Origin: Clostridiales bacterium UBA3259
Lineage (GTDB): Bacteria; Bacillota_A; Clostridia; Oscillospirales; Oscillospiraceae
DNA length: 29,250 nt
Direction: 5' to 3'
Assembly: GCA_002362625.1 (NCBI GenBank)
Contig: DEUP01000046.1
Location: forward strand, 1 to 29,250
The translations under genes were made by a program, and so were the position numbers. Within the stretch, counting starts at the first letter, position 1. Each line of letters opens with the position of its first letter. The notes under the pieces were generated by a model. It saw only the letters and a list, made by a program, of their open reading frames with translations, ran no database searches and was not told the origin of the DNA. Of the stretch, positions 1 to 9,735 are shown in pieces.

Positions 1-19
1 GACCGTTGTTGTTACACAT
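1..19 (-). CDS. 5' end of a leftward small gene (partial)
   Basis: A leftward ATG at 19-17 is followed by codons for MCNNNG before the window ends. It is preceded by a strong ribosome binding site, CGGAGGT at 27-33 on the complementary strand, at 7-nt spacing. That is the only evidence, because six codons cannot identify a family. An N-terminus with a Cys followed by Asn residues is seen in some small clostridial proteins, but this is only a hint. The gene diverges from hrcA across a 380-bp gap. Confidence 0.4.
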
Positions 20-314
20 AAAACTTACCTCCGAAAATTTTTACTTGAGCTTCACCGCTCATTCCATGGTATTCCTCAGCCCGGAAAATGTGCGGCGAAG
101 GGCTGGCGTTTTTTGCCATGAGGGTCGCCTATGCCGCAAATCCCACTCCGGAGGCGTCTGCCGAAACGACCGCTTCCACTGTGATCCTCTCCTATACCTC
201 TGAGACGGAAGATCTCTGGCAGCTTCCGGAAGCGTCGGAGCGCTTTTTGGGCGCTGCTCCAACGCTTTCAAATATCGCTAATGGAATGTTTAAAAATAAT
301 TCAAAATCTACCCA
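20..314. other. Non-coding gap upstream of the heat-shock operon
   Basis: No reading frame here has a credible start with a ribosome binding site. Two structures are visible. One is a stem (77-82 with 100-105) followed by six T's at 109-114. The other is a longer hairpin at 231-266, with arms AGCGT.GGAGC and GCTCC.ACGCT separated by a single C/A mismatch. The leader and promoter of the leftward gene at 19 should also lie here, but no convincing -35/-10 pair was found on that strand. Confidence 0.4.
77..114 (+). terminator. Weak terminator-like hairpin
   Basis: CAGCCC (77-82) can pair with GGGCTG (100-105), and GCG plus six T's follows. The loop is long (17 nt) and no rightward gene is visible upstream, so this may instead be a leader structure of the leftward gene. 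Confidence 0.3.
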
Positions 315-343
315 TTGACTTTTTTGGCACTCAATGGTATAGT
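315..343 (+). promoter_or_regulatory. Sigma-A promoter of hrcA operon
   Basis: TTGACT (315-320) and TATAGT (338-343) are separated by exactly 17 bp. This is a near-consensus vegetative promoter placed directly before the CIRCE operator. A CIRCE-like partial half-site, GGCACTC (326-332), lies in the spacer. Confidence 0.85.
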
Positions 344-347
344 GTGC

Positions 348-374
348 TTAGCACTCAAGAAGAACGAGTGCTAA
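348..374 (+). promoter_or_regulatory. CIRCE operator (HrcA binding site)
   Basis: TTAGCACTC (348-356), a 9-nt spacer, and GAGTGCTAA (366-374) match the CIRCE consensus perfectly. It covers the expected transcription start, so HrcA bound here would block the promoter at 315-343. This makes the downstream four-gene operon autoregulated and heat inducible. Confidence 0.97.
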
Positions 375-398
375 AGCGGAGGCAAAGGAGGAAACGTA

Positions 399-1469
399 AT
401 GGAGCTGTCCGAACGGAAGAAAAAGGTGCTGCGGTCTGTGGTTGACCTGTATATCCGCACGGCGGAGCCTGTGGGCTCCAAGGCCATTACCGAGCTTCCG
501 GATATGCGCTATTCCTCCGCTACCATCCGAAATGAAATGGCCGAGCTGACCGCCTTGGGTCTGCTGGAGCAGCCCCATACCAGCGCCGGCCGGATTCCCT
601 CCACCGCCGGATACCGGATGTATGTGGATGAGCTGATGATGGACTACCGTCTGTCCATGGACGAGACCAAATCCATTAACCACGCCATCGAGGAAAAGAT
701 GCAGCAGGTGGATAAAATGGTGGAAAAGGTGGCAAAGCTGGTTTCCCAGGCCACCGAGCTTCCCGCCATCTCCGTTACCGCAAGGCAGAGCGGGCTGCGT
801 GTGGAGCATTTCGAGCTGGTTCAGTCCGGAAAGGGAAGCGTCATTTTGATGCTCATGCTTCCCGGAGATCAGGTGGTCAACAAGGTCATCAAGCTTCCCG
901 TAGCCGTCACGGAAACGGATCTAAGGCTTCTCAGCGCCGTATTAAACGCGACCATGACCGGACTATCCCTGGAAGAGATCACCGCCCAGCTGCTGGAAAA
1001 GGTTATGGGCGCCGCGGGCGCCGCCGCTCCCCTGGTTCCCGTGGTTCTGGACTTCACCCAGGAAACCCTGAAAAAGGGCAGCGCCGCCAATATGGCTGTG
1101 GTGGGCCAGTCCCGGCTGCTGGGGCTTCCCGAATACCAGGATGTGGGTAAGGCCCAGCGGGTCATGGAATCCATGGACGAGGACACCTTCCGGAATCTGC
1201 CCGCGGTTATGGGCAGCGGCAATGGCACCAAGGTCATTGTGGGGCCGGAAAACGTGGCGGACGAGCTGAAGGACACCTCCGTGGTGGTTACCAAGTTCGA
1301 TATCGGGGAAGGGATGCAGGGCATGATCGGCGTGGTAGGCCCCACCAGAATGGACTACGCCAAGGTCACGGCAAGACTGAGCTATTTCGCTGAAAGCCTT
1401 TCCAAAATGTTCTCAAAGCCGGAAACACCCCAGCTTCCCCAGCCGGAGACAGAAGATCCCCATGAATAG
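399..1469 (+). CDS. hrcA: Heat-inducible transcription repressor HrcA
   Basis: This 356-residue protein is the dedicated repressor of class I heat-shock genes. It binds CIRCE as a dimer and loses activity when GroEL is titrated by unfolded protein. The N-terminal ~75 residues form the winged helix, with the characteristic stretch 'SSATIRNEMAELTALGLLEQ' followed by the HTSAGRIPS turn. The rest is the GAF-like and dimerisation region. Length is close to the usual ~340-350 residues. The start is fixed by AAAGGAGG at 384-391. It is the first gene of hrcA-grpE-dnaK-dnaJ and lies directly behind its own CIRCE operator, so autoregulation is expected. Confidence 0.97.
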   Translation: MELSERKKKVLRSVVDLYIRTAEPVGSKAITELPDMRYSSATIRNEMAELTALGLLEQPHTSAGRIPSTAGYRMYVDELMMDYRLSMDETKSINHAIEEKMQQVDKMVEKVAKLVSQATELPAISVTARQSGLRVEHFELVQSGKGSVILMLMLPGDQVVNKVIKLPVAVTETDLRLLSAVLNATMTGLSLEEITAQLLEKVMGAAGAAAPLVPVVLDFTQETLKKGSAANMAVVGQSRLLGLPEYQDVGKAQRVMESMDEDTFRNLPAVMGSGNGTKVIVGPENVADELKDTSVVVTKFDIGEGMQGMIGVVGPTRMDYAKVTARLSYFAESLSKMFSKPETPQLPQPETEDPHE

Positions 1470-1510
1470 CAACCAATTCTTACTGCATACAATAAGGAGG
1501 CTTATATAAC

Positions 1511-2056
1511 GTGGCAAAAAAGGAAAAAGACCAGCAGGCAGCCCAGGAAGCAGCGGAAACGGTGGAAACCGAAGAAACCCGGGAAGCCGCCGCGAACGCG
1601 GAGCAGGCTCCGGAGGTTCCGGAAACGGATCCCTGGGAGGAAAAATATAACGCGGAACGGGACGCCCACCTTCGGGTGGCGGCGGAGTTTGACAACTTCC
1701 GCAAGCGCACCGTGAAGGAGAAGGAGGCCTCCTACGGCAACGGCAAGGCCGACGCCATCGTGAAGCTCCTTCCCATCTATGACAACCTGGAGCGGGCCTT
1801 AAACCAGCCCACCGAGGACGCCGCCTATAAAAAGGGCGTGGAAATGACCATGACGGAGCTTCAAAAAATCTTCACCGGCATGGGCGTGGAGATCTTCGGG
1901 CAGCCGGGAGACGCCTTTGACCCCAATCTGCACAACGCCGTGATGCACACGGAAAGCGAGGACTTCGGTGAGAACGCCATCTCCCAGGTTTTCCAGAAGG
2001 GCTTCAAGCTGGGCGACAAGGTTATCCGCTTCGCCATGGTGCAGGTCGCGAACTAA
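1511..2056 (+). CDS. grpE: Nucleotide exchange factor GrpE
   Basis: GrpE releases ADP from DnaK and resets the chaperone cycle in the cytoplasm. The 181-residue product has an acidic, low-complexity N-terminal tail (about residues 1-45), a long helix running through 'AEFDNFRKRTVKEKE', and the C-terminal beta domain ending in 'KVIRFAMVQVAN'. That layout is typical of Firmicute GrpE. Translation starts at GTG, with AAGGAGG (1494-1500) 10 nt upstream. The gene sits 41 bp after hrcA and 58 bp before dnaK, with no terminator between, so it is co-transcribed. Confidence 0.96.
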   Translation: MAKKEKDQQAAQEAAETVETEETREAAANAEQAPEVPETDPWEEKYNAERDAHLRVAAEFDNFRKRTVKEKEASYGNGKADAIVKLLPIYDNLERALNQPTEDAAYKKGVEMTMTELQKIFTGMGVEIFGQPGDAFDPNLHNAVMHTESEDFGENAISQVFQKGFKLGDKVIRFAMVQVAN

Positions 2057-2072
2057 AGAACCCATTTTTTAA

Positions 2073-3926
<1,854 letters not shown>

Positions 3927-3937
3927 GAATAACCAGA

Positions 3938-3963
3938 TTAGGGGCGGCTTGCACCGCCCCTAA
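3938..3963 (+). other. Perfect hairpin between dnaK and dnaJ
   Basis: TTAGGGGCGG (3938-3947), the loop CTTGCA and CCGCCCCTAA (3954-3963) form a perfect 10-bp stem. No T-run follows, so full termination is not expected. It more likely protects the dnaK 3' end, marks a processing site or partially attenuates dnaJ. Confidence 0.75.
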
Positions 3964-4004
3964 ACGGCGTATAGGACGTTTTGATGAGTTGAGGTAAGGT
4001 TTAC

Positions 4005-5147
4005 ATGGCAGAAAACAAACGTGACTATTATGAGGTGCTGGGCGTCAGCAAGGACGCCAGCGCCGATGAAATCAAAAAAGCCTACCGGAAAAGCGCCATG
4101 AAGTATCACCCTGACCGGAACCCCGGGGACAAAACCGCCGAGGAAAAGTTCAAGGAGTGCGGGGAAGCCTACGAGGTGCTGTCCGATCCGGACAAGAAGG
4201 CCCGGTACGACCAATATGGCTTTGCCGGTGTGGATCCCAACTTCGGCGCCGGCGGCTCCGGCTTCGGCGGAGGCTTTGGCGGCTTTGAGGGCTTTGGAGA
4301 CTTCGGCGATATTTTCAGCGATTTCTTTGGCGGCGGCAGGAGCCGGGGCGGCCAGCAGACCTCTCCCCAGCGGGGCGAGAATGTCATGACCCGGCTGGAG
4401 CTGACCTTTGAGGAAGCGGCCTTCGGCTGTGAGAAGGAGGTCTCCGCTCCCCGGATTGAAAACTGCGCCGTCTGTAACGGCACCGGCTCCGCCGACGGGG
4501 TTATCGAGACCTGTCAGCAGTGCCGGGGCACCGGTCAGGTACGTACGGTGCAGAATATCATGGGTATGCAGGTGCAGAGCAGCGCCACCTGTCCCAGCTG
4601 CGGCGGACGGGGCAAGATCATCAAGACCCCCTGCAATACCTGCAAGGGCAAGGGCAAGGTCCGCAGAACCAACCGTGTGAAGGTAAAGGTGCCCGGCGGC
4701 GTGGACAACGGCCAGACCGTCCGTGTCCGCGGGGAGGGCTGCGTCGGCAGTAACGGCGGCCCCAACGGTGACCTGCTGGTGGATATCGTTATCAAGCGCC
4801 ATCCCATCTTTACCCGCCGGGACTATGACGTATTGTGCGAGGTGCCCATTTCCTTCACCCAGGCGGCTTTGGGCGCGGAAATTGAGGTTCCCACCCTGGA
4901 CGGCAAGGTGAAATACACCATTCCCGAGGGCACCCAGACCGGCAAGGAGTTTGTGATCCGGGAGAAGGGCATTCCTCAGGTGGGCAATCCCCGCCGCCGG
5001 GGCGACCACCGGTTCACCGTGGTGGTGGAAACTCCCACCAGGCTGACCAAGGAGCAGAAGGACCTGCTGCGGCAGCTGGAAGGCTCCGTGGGCGATTCTC
5101 CCAAGCGGAAAACCTTCAAGGATAAGCTGAACGATTTCTTTGATTAA
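4005..5147 (+). CDS. dnaJ: Co-chaperone DnaJ (type I Hsp40)
   Basis: DnaJ delivers substrates to DnaK and stimulates its ATPase. The 380-residue protein has a J domain (about 1-70) with HPD at residues 35-37, then a Gly/Phe-rich linker (about 80-125). The zinc domain contains four CxxCxGxG repeats: [24 protein letters not shown] and CNTCKGKG. The C-terminal substrate-binding and dimerisation domains follow. All hallmarks of a full type I DnaJ are present. The ribosome binding site (GAGGTAAGG) is weaker than those of its operon partners, and a stable hairpin precedes it. Both fit lower DnaJ than DnaK expression. Confidence 0.97.
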   Translation: MAENKRDYYEVLGVSKDASADEIKKAYRKSAMKYHPDRNPGDKTAEEKFKECGEAYEVLSDPDKKARYDQYGFAGVDPNFGAGGSGFGGGFGGFEGFGDFGDIFSDFFGGGRSRGGQQTSPQRGENVMTRLELTFEEAAFGCEKEVSAPRIENCAVCNGTGSADGVIETCQQCRGTGQVRTVQNIMGMQVQSSATCPSCGGRGKIIKTPCNTCKGKGKVRRTNRVKVKVPGGVDNGQTVRVRGEGCVGSNGGPNGDLLVDIVIKRHPIFTRRDYDVLCEVPISFTQAALGAEIEVPTLDGKVKYTIPEGTQTGKEFVIREKGIPQVGNPRRRGDHRFTVVVETPTRLTKEQKDLLRQLEGSVGDSPKRKTFKDKLNDFFD

Positions 5148-5154
5148 ATTAAGA

Positions 5155-5190
5155 AAAAGCGGATACAGCTCTTGTAGTTGTTCCGCTTTT
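5155..5190 (+). terminator. Probable terminator of the dnaJ operon
   Basis: AAAAGCGG (5155-5162) pairs with CCGCTTTT (5183-5190), and ACA/TGT can pair inside. The T's are within the descending arm and only CC follows. The hairpin overlaps the next gene's promoter, so it may leak. Confidence 0.5.
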
Positions 5191-5200
5191 CCTGTATAAT
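5172..5200 (+). promoter_or_regulatory. Sigma-A promoter of the dCMP deaminase gene
   Basis: TTGTAG (5172-5177), 17 bp and consensus TATAAT (5195-5200) lie 26 bp before the start codon. The -35 box is in the loop of the dnaJ terminator hairpin. Confidence 0.65.
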
Positions 5201-5226
5201 GAAGGAAAAAACGGGAGGGAATCCAA

Positions 5227-5721
5227 ATGAAACGTGAAAGCTACATCAGCTGGGATGAATATTTTATGGGCATTGCCATGCTGGCCGCCCGGCGCAGCAA
5301 GGATCCCAATACCCAGGTGGGAGCCTGTATCGTATCTGCTGACAACATCATCATTTCCACCGGCTACAACGGCATGCCCAAGGGCTGCTCCGACGACGAA
5401 TACCCCTGGGAGCGGGAGGGAGAACAGACCAAGTACCCCTATGTTGTCCACGCGGAATTGAACGCCGTGCTCAACGCCAACGGCCGGGATCTGAGGGGCA
5501 GCAAGCTGTATGTGGCACTGTTTCCCTGCAACGAGTGCGCCAAGGCCATCATTCAAAGCGGCGTGAAGGAGGTCTACTACCTGTCCGACAAATACGCCGA
5601 CGCCATGACGACCCTGGCCTCCAAGCGGATGATGGACTCCGCCGGCGTAAAATACACCCAGCTTCGCATGAAGCTAAAATCCATCACGCTGGACTTTGTT
5701 CCCGAAGAAGAGCGGGGATAA
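5227..5721 (+). CDS. Deoxycytidylate (dCMP) deaminase, ComEB-like
   Basis: This is a zinc-dependent deaminase that converts dCMP to dUMP, feeding thymidylate synthesis. The 164-residue protein has the cytidine/deoxycytidylate deaminase fold, with zinc ligand and proton shuttle in 'VVHAELNAVL' (His75, Glu77) and the paired cysteines in 'PCNECAKAII' (Cys101, Cys104). The segment 'TGYNGMPKGCSDDE' near residue 50 is typical of dCMP deaminases rather than tRNA or cytosine deaminases. In Bacillus the orthologue is the second comE operon gene, but no competence genes are adjacent here. GGGAGG at 5213-5218 is the ribosome binding site, and a strong terminator follows. Confidence 0.93.
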   Translation: MKRESYISWDEYFMGIAMLAARRSKDPNTQVGACIVSADNIIISTGYNGMPKGCSDDEYPWEREGEQTKYPYVVHAELNAVLNANGRDLRGSKLYVALFPCNECAKAIIQSGVKEVYYLSDKYADAMTTLASKRMMDSAGVKYTQLRMKLKSITLDFVPEEERG

Positions 5722-5732
5722 TCCGTTTTTTC

Positions 5733-5765
5733 TGTCCCGCACCCATGGGTGCGGGACATTTTTTT
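5733..5765 (+). terminator. Strong intrinsic terminator
   Basis: A 26-bp perfect palindrome (5733-5758, centre ACCCATGGGT) is followed by seven T's (5759-5765). It separates the deaminase transcript from the RND gene. Confidence 0.9.
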
Positions 5766-5787
5766 GCAAAAGTTAATAGTTTGTTCA

Positions 5788-5827
5788 TTGAATCCAGACC
5801 GAAAAAATGCTACCATACCAGTTGGTA
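5788..5827 (+). promoter_or_regulatory. RND gene promoter with overlapping palindromic operator
   Basis: TTGAAT (5788-5793), 17 bp and TACCAT (5811-5816) form a plausible promoter. The palindrome TACCA-GT-TGGTA (5816-5827) begins on the last base of the -10 and is extended by a second TACCA at 5811. Outer arms AATGCT/AGCATT flank it. This is the size and position of a TetR- or MarR-type repressor site. No such regulator is encoded in the window. Confidence 0.6.
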
Positions 5828-5859
5828 AAAAGAAGCATTCTGATCGTTAGGAGAGGCCT

Positions 5860-8800
5860 ATGTCTAAGTTTTCTGTAAAAAAGCCCCTGACCGTGTTTGT
5901 TTCGGTGGTGGCAATTCTGGTTCTGGGCGTGGTGGCGTTTACAAAAATGACCCCGGATCTGCTCCCCAATATGAACTTCCCCTATGCTATGATTTTCACC
6001 TCCTATCCCGGCGCCAGCCCGGAACGGGTAGAGGAAGAGATCACAAAGCCTATGGAGCAGTCTATGTCCACCCTGGATCACATCAAGGAGGTCACCTCCT
6101 CCTCCAGCGAAAACGTCAGCCTCGTGATCCTGGAATTTGAGGAGTCCGTCAATATGGACACCATTGGCGTGGATATTCAGCAGAACATTTCCGTTCTGTC
6201 CTCCTCCTGGCCCGATATCGTAGGCACGCCCTACGTGCTGAAGATCAACCCCTCCATGCTGCCCATCGAGGTGGCGGCGGTGTCCATGGAAGGGATGGAT
6301 ACCACCGAGCTGACGGATTTCCTCAACGACACCCTGATGAACAAGCTGGAGGGCGTCTCCGGCGTGGCCCGGGTCAGCGCCACCGGCATGGTGGAGCAGG
6401 AGATCCATGTGGTACTGGATCAGAAGAAGATCGATGCGCGGAATCAAGAGATCATGGACGCCATCAACCGGGAGCTGGATGACACGGCGGCGGATCTGGA
6501 AGACAAGAAGCAGGAGATTACGAACGCCCAGAGCAAGCTCAACTCCGCCCTGAGCCAGATGAACAGCATGTCCGGCAATATGGACGGTATGCGGGAGGAG
6601 CTTGGAGAAATGGTCTCCTATCAGGCCACTGTCCGGGCCAATTACGCGGCGCTGAACCTGCTCAGCGGTCAGCTGGCCGCCGCCCTGCCCCAGCAGCAGG
6701 CGGCCCAGGCACAGTACGATGCCGTATCCGCTCAGCGGGATGCCGTGGCGGCGCTGCTGGACAGCATGTCCGAGGACGATCCCGGCTATGGAGAGCTGGA
6801 AGCCCAGCTTGAGGAGCTTGAGGCCCAGACCGCCTCCGCCGAGGAGACTCTGAACCAGGCCAATCAGGCTCTGGACGCCATCGATCAGCGGCTTGCGGTC
6901 CTGGGCACCAGCCGGGAGGATCTGCCCTACGCCCTGGAGGACGCCCAGTGGGAGGTTCAGAACGCGGATGACGAGGTTTCCGCTCTGTCAGACGCGGTGG
7001 AGCAGGGCATGGGCGCCATGATGCAGATGAGCGCTGCCCAGGCGGAGATCGCCGTGGGAAAGGCCTCCCTGTCCCAGGCCATGACCCAGATTGAAGCGGG
7101 TATGGAAACGCTGGAGGACAGCCGGGAGGGTGCTCTGCGCCAGGCTGACCTGAACAGCATCATCACCATGGACATGGTGACCCAGATATTAACGGCCCAG
7201 AACTTTGCCATGCCCGCGGGCATGGTCGAGCAGTCCGGCATCCACTACATGGTTTCCGTAGGCGACGAAATCACCTCCCTGGATACCCTGGAAGACCTGC
7301 TGCTGTTTGACCTGAAGCTGGAGGGCGTGGAGCCAATCCGCCTGAAGGATGTGGCCGTGGTGGCCCTCACCGACAACAGCGCCGAGACCTACGCGAAGCT
7401 CAACGGCCTGGACGGCGTGGTGCTGACCTTTGAAAAGCAGAGCACCTACGCCACCGCCGAAACCACCGATAATTTAAGCGCCCGGTTCCGCAGCCTGGAG
7501 GAGGAGTTCCCGGGCCTGCGGTTCGTGTCCCTGATGAACCAGGGCGACTATATCTACATGATTGTGGATTCCATATTGAACAGCCTGCTTCTGGGCGCGG
7601 TCTTTGCCGTGCTGGTGCTGCTGCTGTTCCTGCGGGATATCCGGCCTACCTTCATTACCCTGTGCTCCATTCCCCTCAGCGTGGTTTTCGCCATTGTGCT
7701 GATGTACTTCTCCGGCGTCACGTTGAACATGATCTCCCTGTCCGGCCTGGCGGTGTCCGTGGGCATGCTGGTGGATAACTCCGTGGTGGTCATTGAAAAC
7801 ATCTACCGCCTCCGCTCCAAGGGCGCTACCGTGATTCAGGCGGCGGTTCACGGGGCAAAGCAGGTGGCCGCTGCCGTTACCGCCTCCACCCTGACCACGG
7901 TATGCGTGTTCCTGCCCATCGTCTTTGTGGAGGGCATTACCAAGCAGTTGTTTACCGACCTAGCCCTGACCATGACCTACGCCCTGATGGCCAGCCTCCT
8001 GGTGTCCCTGACCCTGGTGCCCGCCATGGCCTCCGGTCTTCTGCGGAAGGAGCGGGCCGTAAAGCCCGGCTTCCTGGAACGGAAGGTTCTGCCTCTGTAC
8101 GGGAAAAGCGTGGCCTGGGCGCTGTGTCACAAGGCGCTGGTGCTGATCCTCTCTCTGGTTCTGCTGGCGGCCTCCGCTGCCGGCATTCTGGCAAAGGGCT
8201 TCACCTTCATGCCGGACATTGATATGCCCACGGTAAACGTCACTGTGACCATGCCCGAGGACACCTCCATGGAGGACGCCTGCGCCATGGCAGATCAGGT
8301 GCTGGCGGAGATCGACACCCTGGACGGCATCGACACCGTAGGCGCCATGATGGGCTCCAGCGGCATGTCCATGATGGGCGGCTCCGGAGGCAATAACGTG
8401 ACCATTTACGTAAATCTCGCCGACCAGAATGCCAGCGGCGCTGCCGTGGGCAAGCGGATCGAGGAGCTGTGCGCCGGCATGGCCTGCACGGTCACCGCCT
8501 CCTCCGCCATGATGGACATGGGGGCTCTCTCAGGCAGCGGCGTAGCCCTGAACCTGTTTGCCGATGACATGGACACCCTGCAGAACGGGGCAAAAACCGC
8601 GGCGGACGCCCTTTCCGCCGTTCCCGGGCTGGTGAACATCTCCGACGGTCTGGAGGCCGCCACCCCCGCCTACCATGTGGCCATTGACAGGAACAAGGCC
8701 ATGGAGCATGGCCTGACCGTGGCGCAGATCTATATGGAAATCGCCTCTGCCCTGACCACGGATTCCACCGTTATGACCATGGAGCTGGACGGTCTTTCCG

Positions 8801-9657
8801 CGGACATCATTGTGCAAAAGCCCCAGGAGTCCAATCTGAACCTGCCCGCCCTGCGCAATTATGTGTTTGAGGTCAAGAACCAGGACGGCACCGTGGAGGA
8901 GGTTTCCATGCAGGCGTTCGGCAAGGTGAACAAGGTATCCAGCCTCTCTTCCATCCAGCGGATCAACCAGCGGCGCTACCTCACCGTATCCGCCGAGGCG
9001 GCGGAAGGGTACAATGTGACCCTGCTTACCAATCAGGCGGAGGATATTATGAAAAATACCGATTTGGGCGACGGGGTCAGCTACGCCTTCACCGGCGAAA
9101 ACGAGACCATTATGGAGGCCATAGAGCAGCTGATGCTCATGCTGATTCTGGGCATGCTGCTGGTATACCTGGTTATGGTCGCCCAGTTCCAGAGCCTGAA
9201 GTCTCCCTTCATTGTTATGTTTACCATTCCCCTGGCCTTTACCGGCGGCTTCCTGGCGCTGCTGATCTGCGGCATGGAGATCAGCGTCATCTCCCTGATT
9301 GGCTTTGTGATGCTCACCGGCGTCATTGTAAACAACGGCATCGTTCTGGTGGACTACATCAACCAGCTTCGCCTGGAGGGGATCGGGCGTCGTGAGGCCA
9401 TTGGGGAGGCCGGCGTCACCAGAATGCGGCCCATTCTGATGACAACCACCACCACTGTTCTGGGCCTTCTGGACATGGCCATCCGGGCCAGTGCCGGCAC
9501 CGCCATGATGCGGCCCGTGGCGGTGGTCTGCATCGGCGGTCTGCTGTACGCGACGCTGATGACGCTGTATGTGGTGCCCTGCATCTACGACATCTTCCAC
9601 AAGAAGGAGCTGCGCAGGGTCAGCGACGAGGATCTGCGGCTGCTGGAAAGCCTTTAA
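5860..9657 (+). CDS. RND-family exporter with coiled-coil insertion
   Basis: This is a proton-driven efflux permease of the AcrB/HAE1 superfamily, in the Gram-positive SwrC-like branch. At 1265 residues it is longer than AcrB (~1050). TM1 is at about residues 10-29. A large loop with the first porter domains follows, then a TM bundle from about 570. The TM4-type motif 'VGMLVDNSVVVIENI' carries the proton-relay Asp639. The second half repeats this layout and includes 'VIVNNGIVLVDYINQLR'. The extra length is an Ala/Gln/Glu-rich coiled-coil region, about residues 200-430, between 'EIHVVLDQKKIDA' and 'ITMDMVTQILTAQN', which are adjacent in AcrB. No adaptor or outer-membrane partner is adjacent, as expected for a monoderm. 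The substrate cannot be read from sequence. Confidence 0.93.
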   Translation: MSKFSVKKPLTVFVSVVAILVLGVVAFTKMTPDLLPNMNFPYAMIFTSYPGASPERVEEEITKPMEQSMSTLDHIKEVTSSSSENVSLVILEFEESVNMDTIGVDIQQNISVLSSSWPDIVGTPYVLKINPSMLPIEVAAVSMEGMDTTELTDFLNDTLMNKLEGVSGVARVSATGMVEQEIHVVLDQKKIDARNQEIMDAINRELDDTAADLEDKKQEITNAQSKLNSALSQMNSMSGNMDGMREELGEMVSYQATVRANYAALNLLSGQLAAALPQQQAAQAQYDAVSAQRDAVAALLDSMSEDDPGYGELEAQLEELEAQTASAEETLNQANQALDAIDQRLAVLGTSREDLPYALEDAQWEVQNADDEVSALSDAVEQGMGAMMQMSAAQAEIAVGKASLSQAMTQIEAGMETLEDSREGALRQADLNSIITMDMVTQILTAQNFAMPAGMVEQSGIHYMVSVGDEITSLDTLEDLLLFDLKLEGVEPIRLKDVAVVALTDNSAETYAKLNGLDGVVLTFEKQSTYATAETTDNLSARFRSLEEEFPGLRFVSLMNQGDYIYMIVDSILNSLLLGAVFAVLVLLLFLRDIRPTFITLCSIPLSVVFAIVLMYFSGVTLNMISLSGLAVSVGMLVDNSVVVIENIYRLRSKGATVIQAAVHGAKQVAAAVTASTLTTVCVFLPIVFVEGITKQLFTDLALTMTYALMASLLVSLTLVPAMASGLLRKERAVKPGFLERKVLPLYGKSVAWALCHKALVLILSLVLLAASAAGILAKGFTFMPDIDMPTVNVTVTMPEDTSMEDACAMADQVLAEIDTLDGIDTVGAMMGSSGMSMMGGSGGNNVTIYVNLADQNASGAAVGKRIEELCAGMACTVTASSAMMDMGALSGSGVALNLFADDMDTLQNGAKTAADALSAVPGLVNISDGLEAATPAYHVAIDRNKAMEHGLTVAQIYMEIASALTTDSTVMTMELDGLSADIIVQKPQESNLNLPALRNYVFEVKNQDGTVEEVSMQAFGKVNKVSSLSSIQRINQRRYLTVSAEAAEGYNVTLLTNQAEDIMKNTDLGDGVSYAFTGENETIMEAIEQLMLMLILGMLLVYLVMVAQFQSLKSPFIVMFTIPLAFTGGFLALLICGMEISVISLIGFVMLTGVIVNNGIVLVDYINQLRLEGIGRREAIGEAGVTRMRPILMTTTTTVLGLLDMAIRASAGTAMMRPVAVVCIGGLLYATLMTLYVVPCIYDIFHKKELRRVSDEDLRLLESL

Positions 9658-9667
9658 ATTGCGAACA

Positions 9668-9695
9668 TGAGGCTGCCTCAGTTGAGGCAGCCTCA
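9668..9695. terminator. Hairpin between convergent RND and regulator genes
   Basis: TGAGGCTGCCTCA (9668-9680) and TGAGGCAGCCTCA (9683-9695) are perfect inverted repeats separated by GT. No clear T-run flanks either side. Its position between converging stop codons suggests it serves both genes. Confidence 0.6.
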
Positions 9696-9735
9696 AAATA
9701 TTGGGCGGGTAAGCCATGACCGAGAGGGCATTGCC

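Noticed and set aside
88..318. Rightward 76-codon frame before hrcA
   Set aside because: No ribosome binding site, no recognisable family, and its end runs into the hrcA promoter.
3960..5009. Leftward 349-codon frame opposite dnaJ
   Set aside because: Antisense shadow; the sense strand encodes all DnaJ motifs.
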